Source: Pseudomonas sp. F(2018)
GTDB taxonomy: Bacteria > Pseudomonadota > Gammaproteobacteria > Pseudomonadales > Pseudomonadaceae
Assembly: GCF_005508865.1 (NCBI RefSeq)
Contig: NZ_SCOM01000001.1
Coordinates: 930,001 to 994,000, forward strand
Direction: 5' to 3'
DNA: 64,000 nucleotides
Position numbers and translations under genes: made by a program. Below the pieces are notes generated by a model. It saw only the letters and a program-made list of their open reading frames with translations, did not search any database and was not told the origin of the DNA. Positions 39,839-48,434 of this stretch are shown here, in pieces. Numbering within the stretch: the stretch's first letter is position 1; each line of letters opens with the position of its first letter.

Positions 39839-40533
39839 ACGTCGCGGTCATTCCGGCGCGAGGCGGCAGCAAGCGCATTCCGCGCAAGAACATCAAGACC
39901 TTCTGCGGTCGTCCCATGATCGCCTGGTCGATCCAGGCGGCGCAGCAGAGCGGTCTTTTCGAGCGGATCATCGTGTCTACCGACGATGAGGAGATCGCTG
40001 AGGTGGCGCGTGCGTGGGGTGCCGAAACGCCATTCATACGTCCGCCAGAGCTGTCTGACGACTATGCCGGTACCACCGAGGTGGTCGCCCATGCCTCCCG
40101 ATGGCTCGAGGCCCAGAGCCAGGCTTTGGCTGCGGTCTGCTGCATCTATGCCACCGCGCCGTTGATCCTCACGGACGACCTCAGGCGCGGCCTCGAGGTT
40201 TTGCAATCGGGCGATTGGGCATATGCTTTCTCGGTCGCGGAGTTTTCGCCGTCGGTTTATCGCGCCTTCCAGGCGTTGCCCGAAGGTGGACTCGCTATGC
40301 TGTTTCCAGAGTACTTTTCCACACGCTCCCAGGATTTGCCCGTGGCTCTGCATGATGCCGCGCAGTTTTACTGGGGGCGCCCAGGCGCCTGGACGCAGGG
40401 GCTGAGGATTTTCGATCGCCACTCGATGCCTGTCACCATTCCGCGCTGGAGGGTGCAGGACATCGATGACATGGACGATTGGATTCGCGCTGAAATGATC
40501 TTCAAACAAATGATGAGTGACCAGACACAATGA
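39835..40533 (+). CDS. pseF: Pseudaminic acid cytidylyltransferase (PseF)
   Basis: This 232-residue enzyme activates pseudaminic acid with CTP. It begins NVAVIPARGGSKRIPRKNIKTFCGRPMIAW, the CMP-sugar synthetase signature, and has IVSTDDEEIAEVA and AAQFYWGRPGAW, which fits PseF rather than NeuA. The TTG at 39835 is the only start close to the family N-terminus and lies in the pseC stop overlap. Its stop overlaps the methylase ATG. Confidence 0.9.
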   Translation: MNVAVIPARGGSKRIPRKNIKTFCGRPMIAWSIQAAQQSGLFERIIVSTDDEEIAEVARAWGAETPFIRPPELSDDYAGTTEVVAHASRWLEAQSQALAAVCCIYATAPLILTDDLRRGLEVLQSGDWAYAFSVAEFSPSVYRAFQALPEGGLAMLFPEYFSTRSQDLPVALHDAAQFYWGRPGAWTQGLRIFDRHSMPVTIPRWRVQDIDDMDDWIRAEMIFKQMMSDQTQ

Positions 40534-41162
40534 GTGCATCGGATTATGTGACGCCGCAGGAAGGCTTCTGGGCGGGCGAATTCGGCTCCGAGTACATCGG
40601 CCGCAACGACAGCCAGCAGTTGCTGGCTTCCAACCTGAATTTCTTCACCAAGGCGCTCAAGCAGGCGGGTCGGGTCGGCTCTGCCATCGAGTTTGGCGCC
40701 AACATCGGGATGAACCTGCGTGCCCTGCAGCTGCTTTATCCGGACGTGGCCCTGCACGGCGTGGAGATCAATCCCGACGCGGCGGCCCAGCTGCGCTTGC
40801 ACATCGGTCAGGACAACGTCTACGAAGGTTCGATCTTCAATTACCCAGTCGAGCAGCAGGTGGACCTTTCCCTGATCAAGGGTGTGCTCATCCACATCAA
40901 TCCGGACATGTTGCCGGTGGTCTACGAGAAGCTTTACACGGCGTCTCGCCGATTCGTGCTGGTATGTGAGTACTACAATCCCTCTCCCGTGGCGATTTCC
41001 TACCGCGGGCATGCCGACCGCTTGTTCAAGCGCGATTTTGCCGGCGAGATGATGGATAAGTATCCGGATCTGAAGCTGGTCGATTACGGCTTCGCCTATC
41101 GCCGCGATCCTGCGTTCCCGCAGGACGACATCACTTGGTTCCTAATGGAAAAAGGGGCCTGA
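40530..41162 (+). CDS. Pseudaminic acid biosynthesis-associated methyltransferase
   Basis: This 210-residue protein matches the methylase family found inside pseudaminic acid loci. Its start, TPQEGFWAGEFGSEYIGRND, is characteristic. A SAM-binding motif is seen at AIEFGANIGMNLRALQLL, then GVEINPDAAAQL and the late VCEYYNPSPVAISYRGHADRLFKRDFAGEM. It probably methylates a pseudaminic acid intermediate, possibly on the amidino nitrogen or a hydroxyl, since the amidotransferase gene follows directly. The exact substrate is unknown. Confidence 0.82.
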   Translation: MSASDYVTPQEGFWAGEFGSEYIGRNDSQQLLASNLNFFTKALKQAGRVGSAIEFGANIGMNLRALQLLYPDVALHGVEINPDAAAQLRLHIGQDNVYEGSIFNYPVEQQVDLSLIKGVLIHINPDMLPVVYEKLYTASRRFVLVCEYYNPSPVAISYRGHADRLFKRDFAGEMMDKYPDLKLVDYGFAYRRDPAFPQDDITWFLMEKGA

Positions 41163-41163
41163 G

Positions 41164-42312
41164 ATGCTCAAGTACTGTGTTCGTTGCGTGATGCCGCATA
41201 CCAAGCCGGATCTGCACATCGACGAAGAGGGCGTCTGCAACGCCTGTCGCTCCTACGAGAAGCGCAAGGAAGTCGATTGGGACCAGCGCAAGAGCGAGCT
41301 GCTGACGCTGCTGGAGAAATATCGACAGCATGGCAGCAACTGGGACTGCATCGTTCCGGTGAGCGGCGGCAAGGACAGCACCTATCAGGTGATCCGCATG
41401 TTGCAGCTGGGCCTCAATCCGCTGTGCGTGACCTCGACCACCTGTGACCTGAGCGAAATCGGCCGGCGCAATATCGAGAACCTGCAGCGCCTGGGTGTCG
41501 ACCATGTAGCGTTCACGCCCAACCCTCTGGTGCGCGCTAAGCTCAATCGCATCGGCCTGACCGAGGTCGGTGATATTTCTTGGCCGGAGCACGTCGGCAT
41601 TTTCACCATTCCGGTGCGTGCAGCGGTGCAGTACAACGTGCCCTTGATCGTCTGGGGCGAGAACTCGCAGAACGAGTATGGCGGCCCGGCAGCCGCGACC
41701 GAGAACAACACCTTGACCCGGCGCTGGCTGGAAGAGTTTGGCGGCCTGCTCGGCTTGCGGGTGTCGGACCTGTCCGAAACTTACGGCATCGAGCAGCGCC
41801 ATCTGTTGCCGTATCAGTACCCGTCCGACGAGGAGTTGCAGCGAGTCGGTGTGACCGGCCTATTCCTCGGCCATTACCTGCCATGGGACGGCCTGTCCAA
41901 CGCGCTGATCGCCCAGGCCAACGGCTTCGTCACTTACGACGAGCCGGTCGAAGGCTCGATGGTGAATTACGAGAACCTCGACAACCACCAGACCGGCATC
42001 CACGACTACTTCAAATATCTGAAGTTCGGCTTTTCCCGCGCGACCGACATTGCCTGCCTGCATGTGCGGCGTGGTCGTATCACGCGGCAGGACGCCATCG
42101 AGATCGTCAAGGCGCGTGACGGCAAGTTCCCCTGGAGCTACCTGGGCAAGCCGTTGGCCGAGATTCTCGAACCGCTGGAAATGACTACCGATGAGTTCAT
42201 CAAGATCTGCGACCGGTTCACCAACAAGAAGATCTTCAAGCGTGATGCCTCGGGTGCGTTGGTGAAGGATCGGCATGGCAACCTCGAGAAGCTGAACCAC
42301 GACAATCCATGA
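41164..42312 (+). CDS. pseA: N-acetyl sugar amidotransferase, PseA/WbuX-like (copy 1)
   Basis: This 382-residue PP-loop ATPase would turn an N-acetyl group into an acetamidino group using ammonia from HisH/HisF. It has an N-terminal zinc site (CVRCVMPHTKPDL and VCNACRSYE), the PP-loop VSGGKDSTYQ near residue 70, and WGENSQNEYGG. Its position inside the pse block, with its own hisH and hisF directly after, points to pseudaminic acid as the substrate (Pse5Ac7Am type). It is clearly different in sequence from the second copy at 49198. The pse name is by analogy with Campylobacter PseA. Confidence 0.85.
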   Translation: MLKYCVRCVMPHTKPDLHIDEEGVCNACRSYEKRKEVDWDQRKSELLTLLEKYRQHGSNWDCIVPVSGGKDSTYQVIRMLQLGLNPLCVTSTTCDLSEIGRRNIENLQRLGVDHVAFTPNPLVRAKLNRIGLTEVGDISWPEHVGIFTIPVRAAVQYNVPLIVWGENSQNEYGGPAAATENNTLTRRWLEEFGGLLGLRVSDLSETYGIEQRHLLPYQYPSDEELQRVGVTGLFLGHYLPWDGLSNALIAQANGFVTYDEPVEGSMVNYENLDNHQTGIHDYFKYLKFGFSRATDIACLHVRRGRITRQDAIEIVKARDGKFPWSYLGKPLAEILEPLEMTTDEFIKICDRFTNKKIFKRDASGALVKDRHGNLEKLNHDNP

Positions 42313-42932
42313 AGATCGCCATTGTCAACTACGGGATGGGCAATCTGGGCTCGGTGCGCCGGGCCTTCGAGGAGCTCGGTGCCGAGCCGTTGATCGCCAA
42401 TCACCCGTCGGCGCTTTATGACGTCAATCGCATCGTCCTGCCTGGCGTGGGTGCCTTTGCTGAGGGCATGGCGCACCTGGACCAGGGTGGCTGGAGCGAT
42501 GCGCTGCGCGAGCTGGTTGGCGAGCAGGGCAAACCTCTGCTGGGAATCTGTCTGGGTATGCAGATGCTCGCCGGGGAGGGTCACGAAGGTGGCGTCACGC
42601 CCGGTCTCGGCTTGATTCCCGGGCAGGTACGTCGCCTTGACGCTCTGGGCTGCACGCTGCGTATTCCTCATGTGGGTTGGAACGAGGTGCGTCACGCCGA
42701 GCAAGACGTTCTCTTCGAGGGCATTCCGTCCGCCGCAGATTTTTATTTCGTACACAGCTACGCCTTCGTTCCCGAGCAACGCGAGCACTTGCTCGCGAGC
42801 GTGCCTTACGGCGTCGACCTGACAGCGGCGGTGCGCCGTGATCATGTATTCGGCTGTCAGTTCCACCCGGAAAAAAGCTCCAAGGCCGGGCGCCGCCTGT
42901 TGCGCAACTTCCTGAGTTATTTGCCATGCTGA
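42309..42932 (+). CDS. hisH: HisH-type glutamine amidotransferase (copy 1)
   Basis: This 207-residue class I glutaminase releases ammonia from glutamine and passes it to the paired HisF-like protein. The nucleophile Cys81 is in LGICLGMQML, and the His/Glu pair in GCQFHPEKSS. It starts at ATG 42309, overlapping the amidotransferase stop by four bases, and ends inside the hisF start. It is dedicated to sugar amidation by context, not to histidine synthesis, because the chromosome should hold a normal his operon elsewhere. Confidence 0.9.
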   Translation: MKIAIVNYGMGNLGSVRRAFEELGAEPLIANHPSALYDVNRIVLPGVGAFAEGMAHLDQGGWSDALRELVGEQGKPLLGICLGMQMLAGEGHEGGVTPGLGLIPGQVRRLDALGCTLRIPHVGWNEVRHAEQDVLFEGIPSAADFYFVHSYAFVPEQREHLLASVPYGVDLTAAVRRDHVFGCQFHPEKSSKAGRRLLRNFLSYLPC

Positions 42933-43708
42933 AGGTTCGTGTCATACCGACCCTGCTCTGGAAGGGGCTGGGGTTGGTGAAAGGCGTTGGCTTCGATAGC
43001 TGGCGTCGGGTCGGGCCGGTACTGCCGGCGGTCAAGGTCTACAACGCGCGTGACGTCGACGAGCTCATCCTGGTGGATATCAACGCCACCCTGGAGAGCG
43101 AGTGGCCGGACCACGACTCGGTCAACGATTTTTCTGAGGAGTGTGCGGTGCCGCTGACCGTGGGTGGTGGCATCAGCAGTCTCGAGCAGGTTCTGGCGTT
43201 GCTGCATAGCGGGGCCGACAAGATCGCCATCAACAGTGCGGCCTATGCCGATCCGGGATTGATCAATGCAGCCGCGTCGCGTTTTGGCGCGCAATGCGTG
43301 GTCGCAAGCATTGATGTGCGCCGCCTGGACGATGGTGCCTACCGCTGCTTTAGTCACGCCGGCACCCAGGATACCGGCCGTGAGGTGCTGGCCTGGGCGT
43401 GCGAGCTGGCTGACCGTGGCGCCGGCGAGATACTGCTGACCTCCATCGAGCGTGACGGCAGCATGACCGGCTATGACCTGGCGCTGGTGGAGCGCGTCGC
43501 TCGTGCCGTGGATATTCCGGTGATCGCCTCCGGTGGCGCGGGGAACTACCAGCACATGATCGATGTGGTACAGCAGGCAGGCGCCTCGGCGGTTGCTGCC
43601 GCCAGCATCTTCCATTTCACCGAGCTGACGCCGGCCGGGGCCAAGACGGCGATGCAGGCTGCCGGCATTCCAGTGCGGCGCAATTTCGTCGGTGAGGCGA
43701 ATCCGTGA
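42926..43708 (+). CDS. hisF: HisF-like ammonia-channel protein for sugar amidation (copy 1, WbuZ type)
   Basis: This 260-residue (beta/alpha)8 barrel is homologous to imidazole glycerol phosphate synthase HisF. The N-terminal catalytic Asp of true HisF (PCLDV) is Leu here (IPTLLWKG), while the second Asp is kept (VASIDVRR), as is GAGEILLTSIERDGSMTGYDL. Loss of the first acid suggests it no longer makes the imidazole ring and instead conducts ammonia from HisH to the PseA/WbuX-like enzyme. Its stop overlaps the GTG of the pseG-pseH gene. Confidence 0.88.
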   Translation: MLKVRVIPTLLWKGLGLVKGVGFDSWRRVGPVLPAVKVYNARDVDELILVDINATLESEWPDHDSVNDFSEECAVPLTVGGGISSLEQVLALLHSGADKIAINSAAYADPGLINAAASRFGAQCVVASIDVRRLDDGAYRCFSHAGTQDTGREVLAWACELADRGAGEILLTSIERDGSMTGYDLALVERVARAVDIPVIASGGAGNYQHMIDVVQQAGASAVAAASIFHFTELTPAGAKTAMQAAGIPVRRNFVGEANP

Positions 43709-45219
43709 AAGTGGTTCTGCGCGTCGATGCCAGCGAGAAGATCGGAACCGGGCACTTCATGCGTTGCCTGACGCTGGCCGACACTCTACTCAAGCGCGGC
43801 GCGCAATGTGTGTTTCTCAGTCGTGATTTGCCTGTGCACCTGCAGCAATTGGTGCAGCGTCAGGGCCACGCCTTGCGGCATCTGCCTGTGCACGAGGCTG
43901 GCACCTGCGTGGGTGATCTGGCGCACTCGAGCTGGTTGGGTTGCGATCAAAACAGCGATGCCGTCGACTGCCTGACGGCGCTGGAGGGTCAGCTGCATGA
44001 TTGGCTGATCGTTGATCACTACGCATTGGACTGCCGTTGGGAAGCTCAGCTGCGCCAGGCCGCCAGACGCATACTGGTCATCGATGACTTGGCCGATCGT
44101 CGGCATGATTGCGACCTGCTGCTCGATCAGAACCTGTATCAGGACATGCAGACTCGCTACGCCGACAAGGTCCCGCACACCTGCCGTCTGTTGTTGGGCC
44201 CCAGGTTCGCCCTGCTGCGCGAGGAGTTCCGGCAATTGCGTGAAACCCTGGCCGGTCAGCGAACCCAGGTTAGGCGCGTGCTGGTGTTCTTTGGCGGCGT
44301 CGATGCTCGCAATTTCACCGGTCAGGCACTGGCGGTGCTGGCAGGCGTTGGTCAGGCCAGCTTCGAGGTGGACGTGGTGCTTGGCGCACAGCATCCGCAG
44401 CTTGTTGCCATCGAATCGTTGTGTCAGACCCAGGGTTATCGTTGCCATGTGCAGACCGCGCGAATGGCTGAGCTGATGGCGGGTGCCGATCTCGCCATCG
44501 GGGCGGGCGGTACCGCGACCTGGGAGCGTTGCAGCCTGGGATTGCCAACCCTGGCGCTGAGCAGTGCAGATAACCAGACGCGCCAGTTGGCCGATGCGGC
44601 TGCGCAGGGTCTGGTCTATGCGCCCGAGGTAGGTGCGGACGTGCAGGCGACCCTTGCCCTGCACTTGCCGGCGTTGCTGCACAACGCTGCCTTGCGGCAC
44701 TTGATCTCCCGCTCAGGCACGGCTGCAGTGGATGGCCTGGGCGCTCAGCGCCTGGCGACACGCATGGGCTGTAGTGGGCTTAGCCTGCGCGAGGCGTGTG
44801 CAGAAGACTCCGAGCATCTGTTCCGCTGGCGCAATCACCCCTCGATCCGCGCTGTCTCGCGCAACCATGACGAGATTGCCTGGGAAGACCACTGTCGTTG
44901 GTTCGCCGGTGTGCTTGGCGATACTCGGCGCAAGCTGCTGGTTGGCCTGCAGAGCGGGGTGCCCGTGGGTGTCGTACGCTTCGACATCGACGCTGAAAAG
45001 GCCGAAGTATCCATTTATCTCGTTCCCGAAGCGCAGGTGCGCTGTCGCGGGGGCGATCTGTTGCAAAGTGCGGAGGATTGGCTCATGGAGCATTGCCGCG
45101 AAGTGCGGCAGCTGCATGCGCAGGTCATGGGGGGCAACACTGTCTCCAAAGGGTTGTTCATGGCCGCAGGCTATGACGTCGACAACACGCTGTTTTCAAA
45201 GAAGCTGCATGAGCTATGA
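43705..45219 (+). CDS. pseG: Fused UDP-sugar hydrolase PseG and N-acetyltransferase PseH
   Basis: This 504-residue protein joins two pseudaminic acid steps. Residues 1 to about 345 match PseG, which removes UDP from UDP-2,4-diacetamido-trideoxy-altropyranose: KIGTGHFMRCLTLAD with catalytic His17, VIDDLADR, and GAGGTATWERCSLGLPTL. Residues about 350-504 form a GNAT domain (LREACAEDSEHLFRWRNHPSIR and EVSIYLVPEAQVRCRGG), which fits PseH, the 4-N-acetyltransferase. No separate pseH is seen, supporting this reading. Start is GTG 43705. The fusion is uncommon but known in some bacteria. Confidence 0.9.
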   Translation: MKVVLRVDASEKIGTGHFMRCLTLADTLLKRGAQCVFLSRDLPVHLQQLVQRQGHALRHLPVHEAGTCVGDLAHSSWLGCDQNSDAVDCLTALEGQLHDWLIVDHYALDCRWEAQLRQAARRILVIDDLADRRHDCDLLLDQNLYQDMQTRYADKVPHTCRLLLGPRFALLREEFRQLRETLAGQRTQVRRVLVFFGGVDARNFTGQALAVLAGVGQASFEVDVVLGAQHPQLVAIESLCQTQGYRCHVQTARMAELMAGADLAIGAGGTATWERCSLGLPTLALSSADNQTRQLADAAAQGLVYAPEVGADVQATLALHLPALLHNAALRHLISRSGTAAVDGLGAQRLATRMGCSGLSLREACAEDSEHLFRWRNHPSIRAVSRNHDEIAWEDHCRWFAGVLGDTRRKLLVGLQSGVPVGVVRFDIDAEKAEVSIYLVPEAQVRCRGGDLLQSAEDWLMEHCREVRQLHAQVMGGNTVSKGLFMAAGYDVDNTLFSKKLHEL

Positions 45220-46268
45220 CTGAATCAATCAAGATCGCAAACCGTCGCATCGGCCGTGGTCACGCGCCCTTCGTCATTGCCGAGATGTCCGGCAACCACA
45301 ATCAGTCGCTGGAGCGTGCACTTCAGATCGTCGAAGAGGCGGCCCGCACGGGTGCTCATGCGCTGAAGATCCAGACCTATACGGCGGACTCGATGACGCT
45401 GGATCTGGATGAGGGTGAGTTCCATATCAGTGATCCCAATAGCCTCTGGGCTGGCACCTCCCTGTACAAGCTCTATGGCGAGGCATTCACCCCCTGGGAA
45501 TGGCACAAGCCGATCTTCGACCGGGCGCGCGAGCTGGGCATGATCGCCTTCAGCACACCCTTCGATGACAAGGCCGTGGATTTTCTCGAGTCGCTGGACG
45601 TGCCGTGCTACAAGATCGCGTCCTTTGAGAACACCGACCTGCCGTTGATCTGCCGTGTGGCTGCGACCGGCAAGCCGATGATCATTTCCACCGGCATGGC
45701 CACGGTCGCCGAACTGGACGAGACCGTTCGTGCCGCGCGGCAGGCCGGTTGCAAGGACCTGATCCTGCTCAAGTGCACCAGTACCTATCCGGCATCGCCA
45801 GAGAACACCAACATCCTGACGATTCCGCATCTGCGCGAGCTGTTCGGCTGCGAAACCGGTCTTTCCGATCACACTATGGGCGTCGGCGTGTCCGTAGCGG
45901 CGGTGGCGCTGGGCGCAAGCGTGGTGGAGAAGCACTTCACTCTGAGCCGCGCCGAGGGGGGGGTTGACAGCGCTTTCTCCATGGAGCCGCAGGAGATGGC
46001 GCAGCTGGTCGTCGAAACCGAGCGCGCCTGGCAGTCGCTGGGACGCGTCAGCTATGGCGCTACCGCTGCCGAGGAAAAGAGCCGGGTGTTCCGCCGTTCG
46101 ATCTACGCCAGCGAAGACATCGCAGCCGGTGATCTGCTGTCGCCCTGCAATGTCCGCATCATTCGCCCGGGGCTCGGGTTGCCGCCGAAGTACTTCGAGC
46201 AGGTCATCGGCAAACGGGCCAAGCAGGCGATCAAGCGAGGCACCCCCATCAGTTGGGATCTCATCTAG
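45216..46268 (+). CDS. pseI: Pseudaminic acid synthase (PseI)
   Basis: This 350-residue NeuB-family enzyme condenses the hydrolysed altropyranose with phosphoenolpyruvate to form pseudaminic acid. FVIAEMSGNHNQSLERAL is the PseI form of the N-terminal motif (legionaminic and sialic synthases differ). KIASFENTDLPLI and GLSDHTMGVGVSVAAVALGA follow, and a C-terminal SAF (antifreeze-like) domain runs from about residue 290. ATG 45216 overlaps the pseG-pseH stop. The next gene starts inside the pseI stop. Confidence 0.94.
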   Translation: MTESIKIANRRIGRGHAPFVIAEMSGNHNQSLERALQIVEEAARTGAHALKIQTYTADSMTLDLDEGEFHISDPNSLWAGTSLYKLYGEAFTPWEWHKPIFDRARELGMIAFSTPFDDKAVDFLESLDVPCYKIASFENTDLPLICRVAATGKPMIISTGMATVAELDETVRAARQAGCKDLILLKCTSTYPASPENTNILTIPHLRELFGCETGLSDHTMGVGVSVAAVALGASVVEKHFTLSRAEGGVDSAFSMEPQEMAQLVVETERAWQSLGRVSYGATAAEEKSRVFRRSIYASEDIAAGDLLSPCNVRIIRPGLGLPPKYFEQVIGKRAKQAIKRGTPISWDLI

Positions 46269-47701
46269 TGACGCGGCCCAGTCTTGCCCAGTTGATCGAG
46301 ATCGAAAACGATCCGACGTTTCTCGAGTTTCGTTGTCCGCGCAGCGGCGTGTTGCTCTGGCCTCTGGTGCGTAATCAGTTCCTGCGCCAGCTGATTTCCG
46401 ATCTCTACTATCAGCAAGCACCTCTGGTTTCTGCTGTGCCTGCGGTGCCGCGTCGACAGGCGCTGGGGGCGCTTGCGCAAGTACTGGGCCACAATCTGCA
46501 GCAGGGCCGGATGCGCGGTGAGGTGTTGGTGATCGGCACTGGTGCGGGGCATTTTCAGCGCGAAGGCCGCTGGTTCAACCGCATCACCGATTACCTCGTG
46601 CAGGAGTCTCCAGCAGACACCGTGATAGTCGAAGGCGTGGTGGATTGGCACGTACCGCATCCGCGCTGGAACCAGCAAGTCGCCTACTGGCTGCCCTGGC
46701 AGGGGGCGATCACTGTGGCGGGTCGCTTGCTGACGCGCGACCACCACGTGGCAACCGCGCGTGAACTGCTCGAATATGCCAAGCGTCGGGCCTCGCAATT
46801 GCTGGGGCTGACCATCGCCGACTCGAATATGGACATGCTGGTCGGTATGCTGGCGCGCAAGCTGGCGCGACTGCCCGTGATGCAATTTGCCTATCGCCGT
46901 CTGCTGGAACGGGTACAGCCGCGCCTGGTACTGCTGGAACAGGCCTGTTACGGGGACTTTGCGCCCCTCAATCAGGTCGCGCGCGAGATGGGCATCCGCG
47001 TGGCTGAGCCCCAGCACGGCATGGTCTCCGGCGGCCACGACGCCTATTGCTATGCACCTGTTTTGCGCGAGAGTGAGGCGTACCGTGTCTGCCTGCCGCA
47101 TGACTTTCTGAGTTACGGCGCTTGGTGGAGCAGCCAGATCAACGTGCCGGTGCACAAATGGGTGATCGGCAACCCGCATTACAGCGAGCAGCGTCGATTC
47201 ATTTCGCCGTTACAGGGAGAACAGAACGATATCCTGCTGCTTGGCGATGGTATCGAATTTTCACTCTATCTGGCGCTGGCCCAGGAGCTGGCGCAGTTGC
47301 TGCGTGGCCGCTACCGCATTGTGCTGCGGCCGCATCCGCTGGAGCGTGCCGAGGTCCAGTTGCGTTTTCCCGAAGGGCGCGCAGGCGATGTGCTGATTGA
47401 TCACAATCGGGATATTTACAGCTCGTTTGCCACGGCTCACGCGGTCGTCGGTGAGGTTTCCACCGGCCTGTTCGAGGCGCAGGGAATAGCGGGCCGCGTA
47501 ATGCTCTGGGAGACCGCCAAGGCGCGCTTCAGTTATCCGCAGCATCCATTCTGTGGCTTCTCTGACGCTCGGGCGCTGGTGGAGGCGCTGCAGGCACCCC
47601 GGGCTGGGCAAACAGAGGCGCTCGCGGAGGAGATCTGGGCGCCTGGCTGGGCCGGCAATTACCGAAAGTATCTGGCCCATGCCCTGGGAGCGTCGGGCTG
47701 A
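46268..47701 (+). CDS. Probable glycosyltransferase of the surface-carbohydrate type
   Basis: This 477-residue protein has no clear named homologue that I recognise, but the C-terminal half looks like a GT-B capsule/LPS transferase: PQHGMVSGGHDAY, GNPHYSEQRRF, IVLRPHPLER and VVGEVSTGLFEAQGIAG. It has no membrane segments. I chose GTG 46268, which overlaps the pseI stop; a TTG at 46253 is also in frame. Placement directly after pseI makes it the best candidate for the enzyme that attaches pseudaminic acid. This is inference. Confidence 0.65.
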   Translation: MTRPSLAQLIEIENDPTFLEFRCPRSGVLLWPLVRNQFLRQLISDLYYQQAPLVSAVPAVPRRQALGALAQVLGHNLQQGRMRGEVLVIGTGAGHFQREGRWFNRITDYLVQESPADTVIVEGVVDWHVPHPRWNQQVAYWLPWQGAITVAGRLLTRDHHVATARELLEYAKRRASQLLGLTIADSNMDMLVGMLARKLARLPVMQFAYRRLLERVQPRLVLLEQACYGDFAPLNQVAREMGIRVAEPQHGMVSGGHDAYCYAPVLRESEAYRVCLPHDFLSYGAWWSSQINVPVHKWVIGNPHYSEQRRFISPLQGEQNDILLLGDGIEFSLYLALAQELAQLLRGRYRIVLRPHPLERAEVQLRFPEGRAGDVLIDHNRDIYSSFATAHAVVGEVSTGLFEAQGIAGRVMLWETAKARFSYPQHPFCGFSDARALVEALQAPRAGQTEALAEEIWAPGWAGNYRKYLAHALGASG

Positions 47702-47812
47702 GCCAACGTCGGGCGGCCAAGGATCTGCAAACAGCGTATCCTTGCGCCCCTAAATTGTGCGGGTCTGCCGTGGGCCGGCAATCCGTGAAGTCACTTCGAG
47801 CGGTAGCGAATC

Positions 47813-48433
47813 TTGGCCGTACAGACAATTTCAGTGATCGACTATGGCTGCGGCAATCTGGCTTCGGTCGTCAACATGATCCAGCACGTGGGTGGTGAGG
47901 CGCGCATCATCCGCACTCCAGATGAGCTGGACAGTGCGGCCAAGCTCGTTTTGCCGGGCGTTGGCGCGTTTGACCACGGCATCGGCAGCTTGCGTCAGGG
48001 TGGCTGGATCACGCCGCTGGAGCAGGCCGTGTATCAGCGCAAGGTACCCCTCATGGGTATCTGTCTGGGCATGCAGTTGCTGACTCGCGGCAGCGAAGAA
48101 GGCCAAGAGCCTGGGCTCGGCTGGGTTGACGCGCAGGCAAGACGCTTTCGTCCCAGCGACCCGCGGCTGAAGGTACCGCACATGGGCTGGAACGAGGTGC
48201 GACAGGTGCGCGCGGACGAGCTGTTACCGGCATCGGCCAGTCCGCGGCGTTTCTACTTCGTGCATGCCTACCGGGTCGAATGCGCTGACCCTGCGGATGT
48301 GTTGCTGGAATGCGAGTACGGGGAAACCTTCGTGGCCGCCTTTCGCCATGCCAACATCTGGGGCTTCCAGTTTCACCCGGAGAAGAGCCATCGATTCGGC
48401 ATGGAACTCTTCCGCCGCTTCCTGGAGGTATGA
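47813..48433 (+). CDS. hisH: HisH-type glutamine amidotransferase (copy 2)
   Basis: This 206-residue glutaminase is the second HisH in the cluster. The nucleophile Cys84 is in MGICLGMQLL and the His/Glu pair in GFQFHPEKSH. The TTG at 47813 gives the expected first strand (TISVIDYGCGN); a GTG at 47834 would cut it. It follows a 111-base gap, so this group may have its own promoter. It pairs with the next gene to supply ammonia to the WbpG-like enzyme. Confidence 0.88.
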   Translation: MAVQTISVIDYGCGNLASVVNMIQHVGGEARIIRTPDELDSAAKLVLPGVGAFDHGIGSLRQGGWITPLEQAVYQRKVPLMGICLGMQLLTRGSEEGQEPGLGWVDAQARRFRPSDPRLKVPHMGWNEVRQVRADELLPASASPRRFYFVHAYRVECADPADVLLECEYGETFVAAFRHANIWGFQFHPEKSHRFGMELFRRFLEV

Positions 48434-48434
48434 G

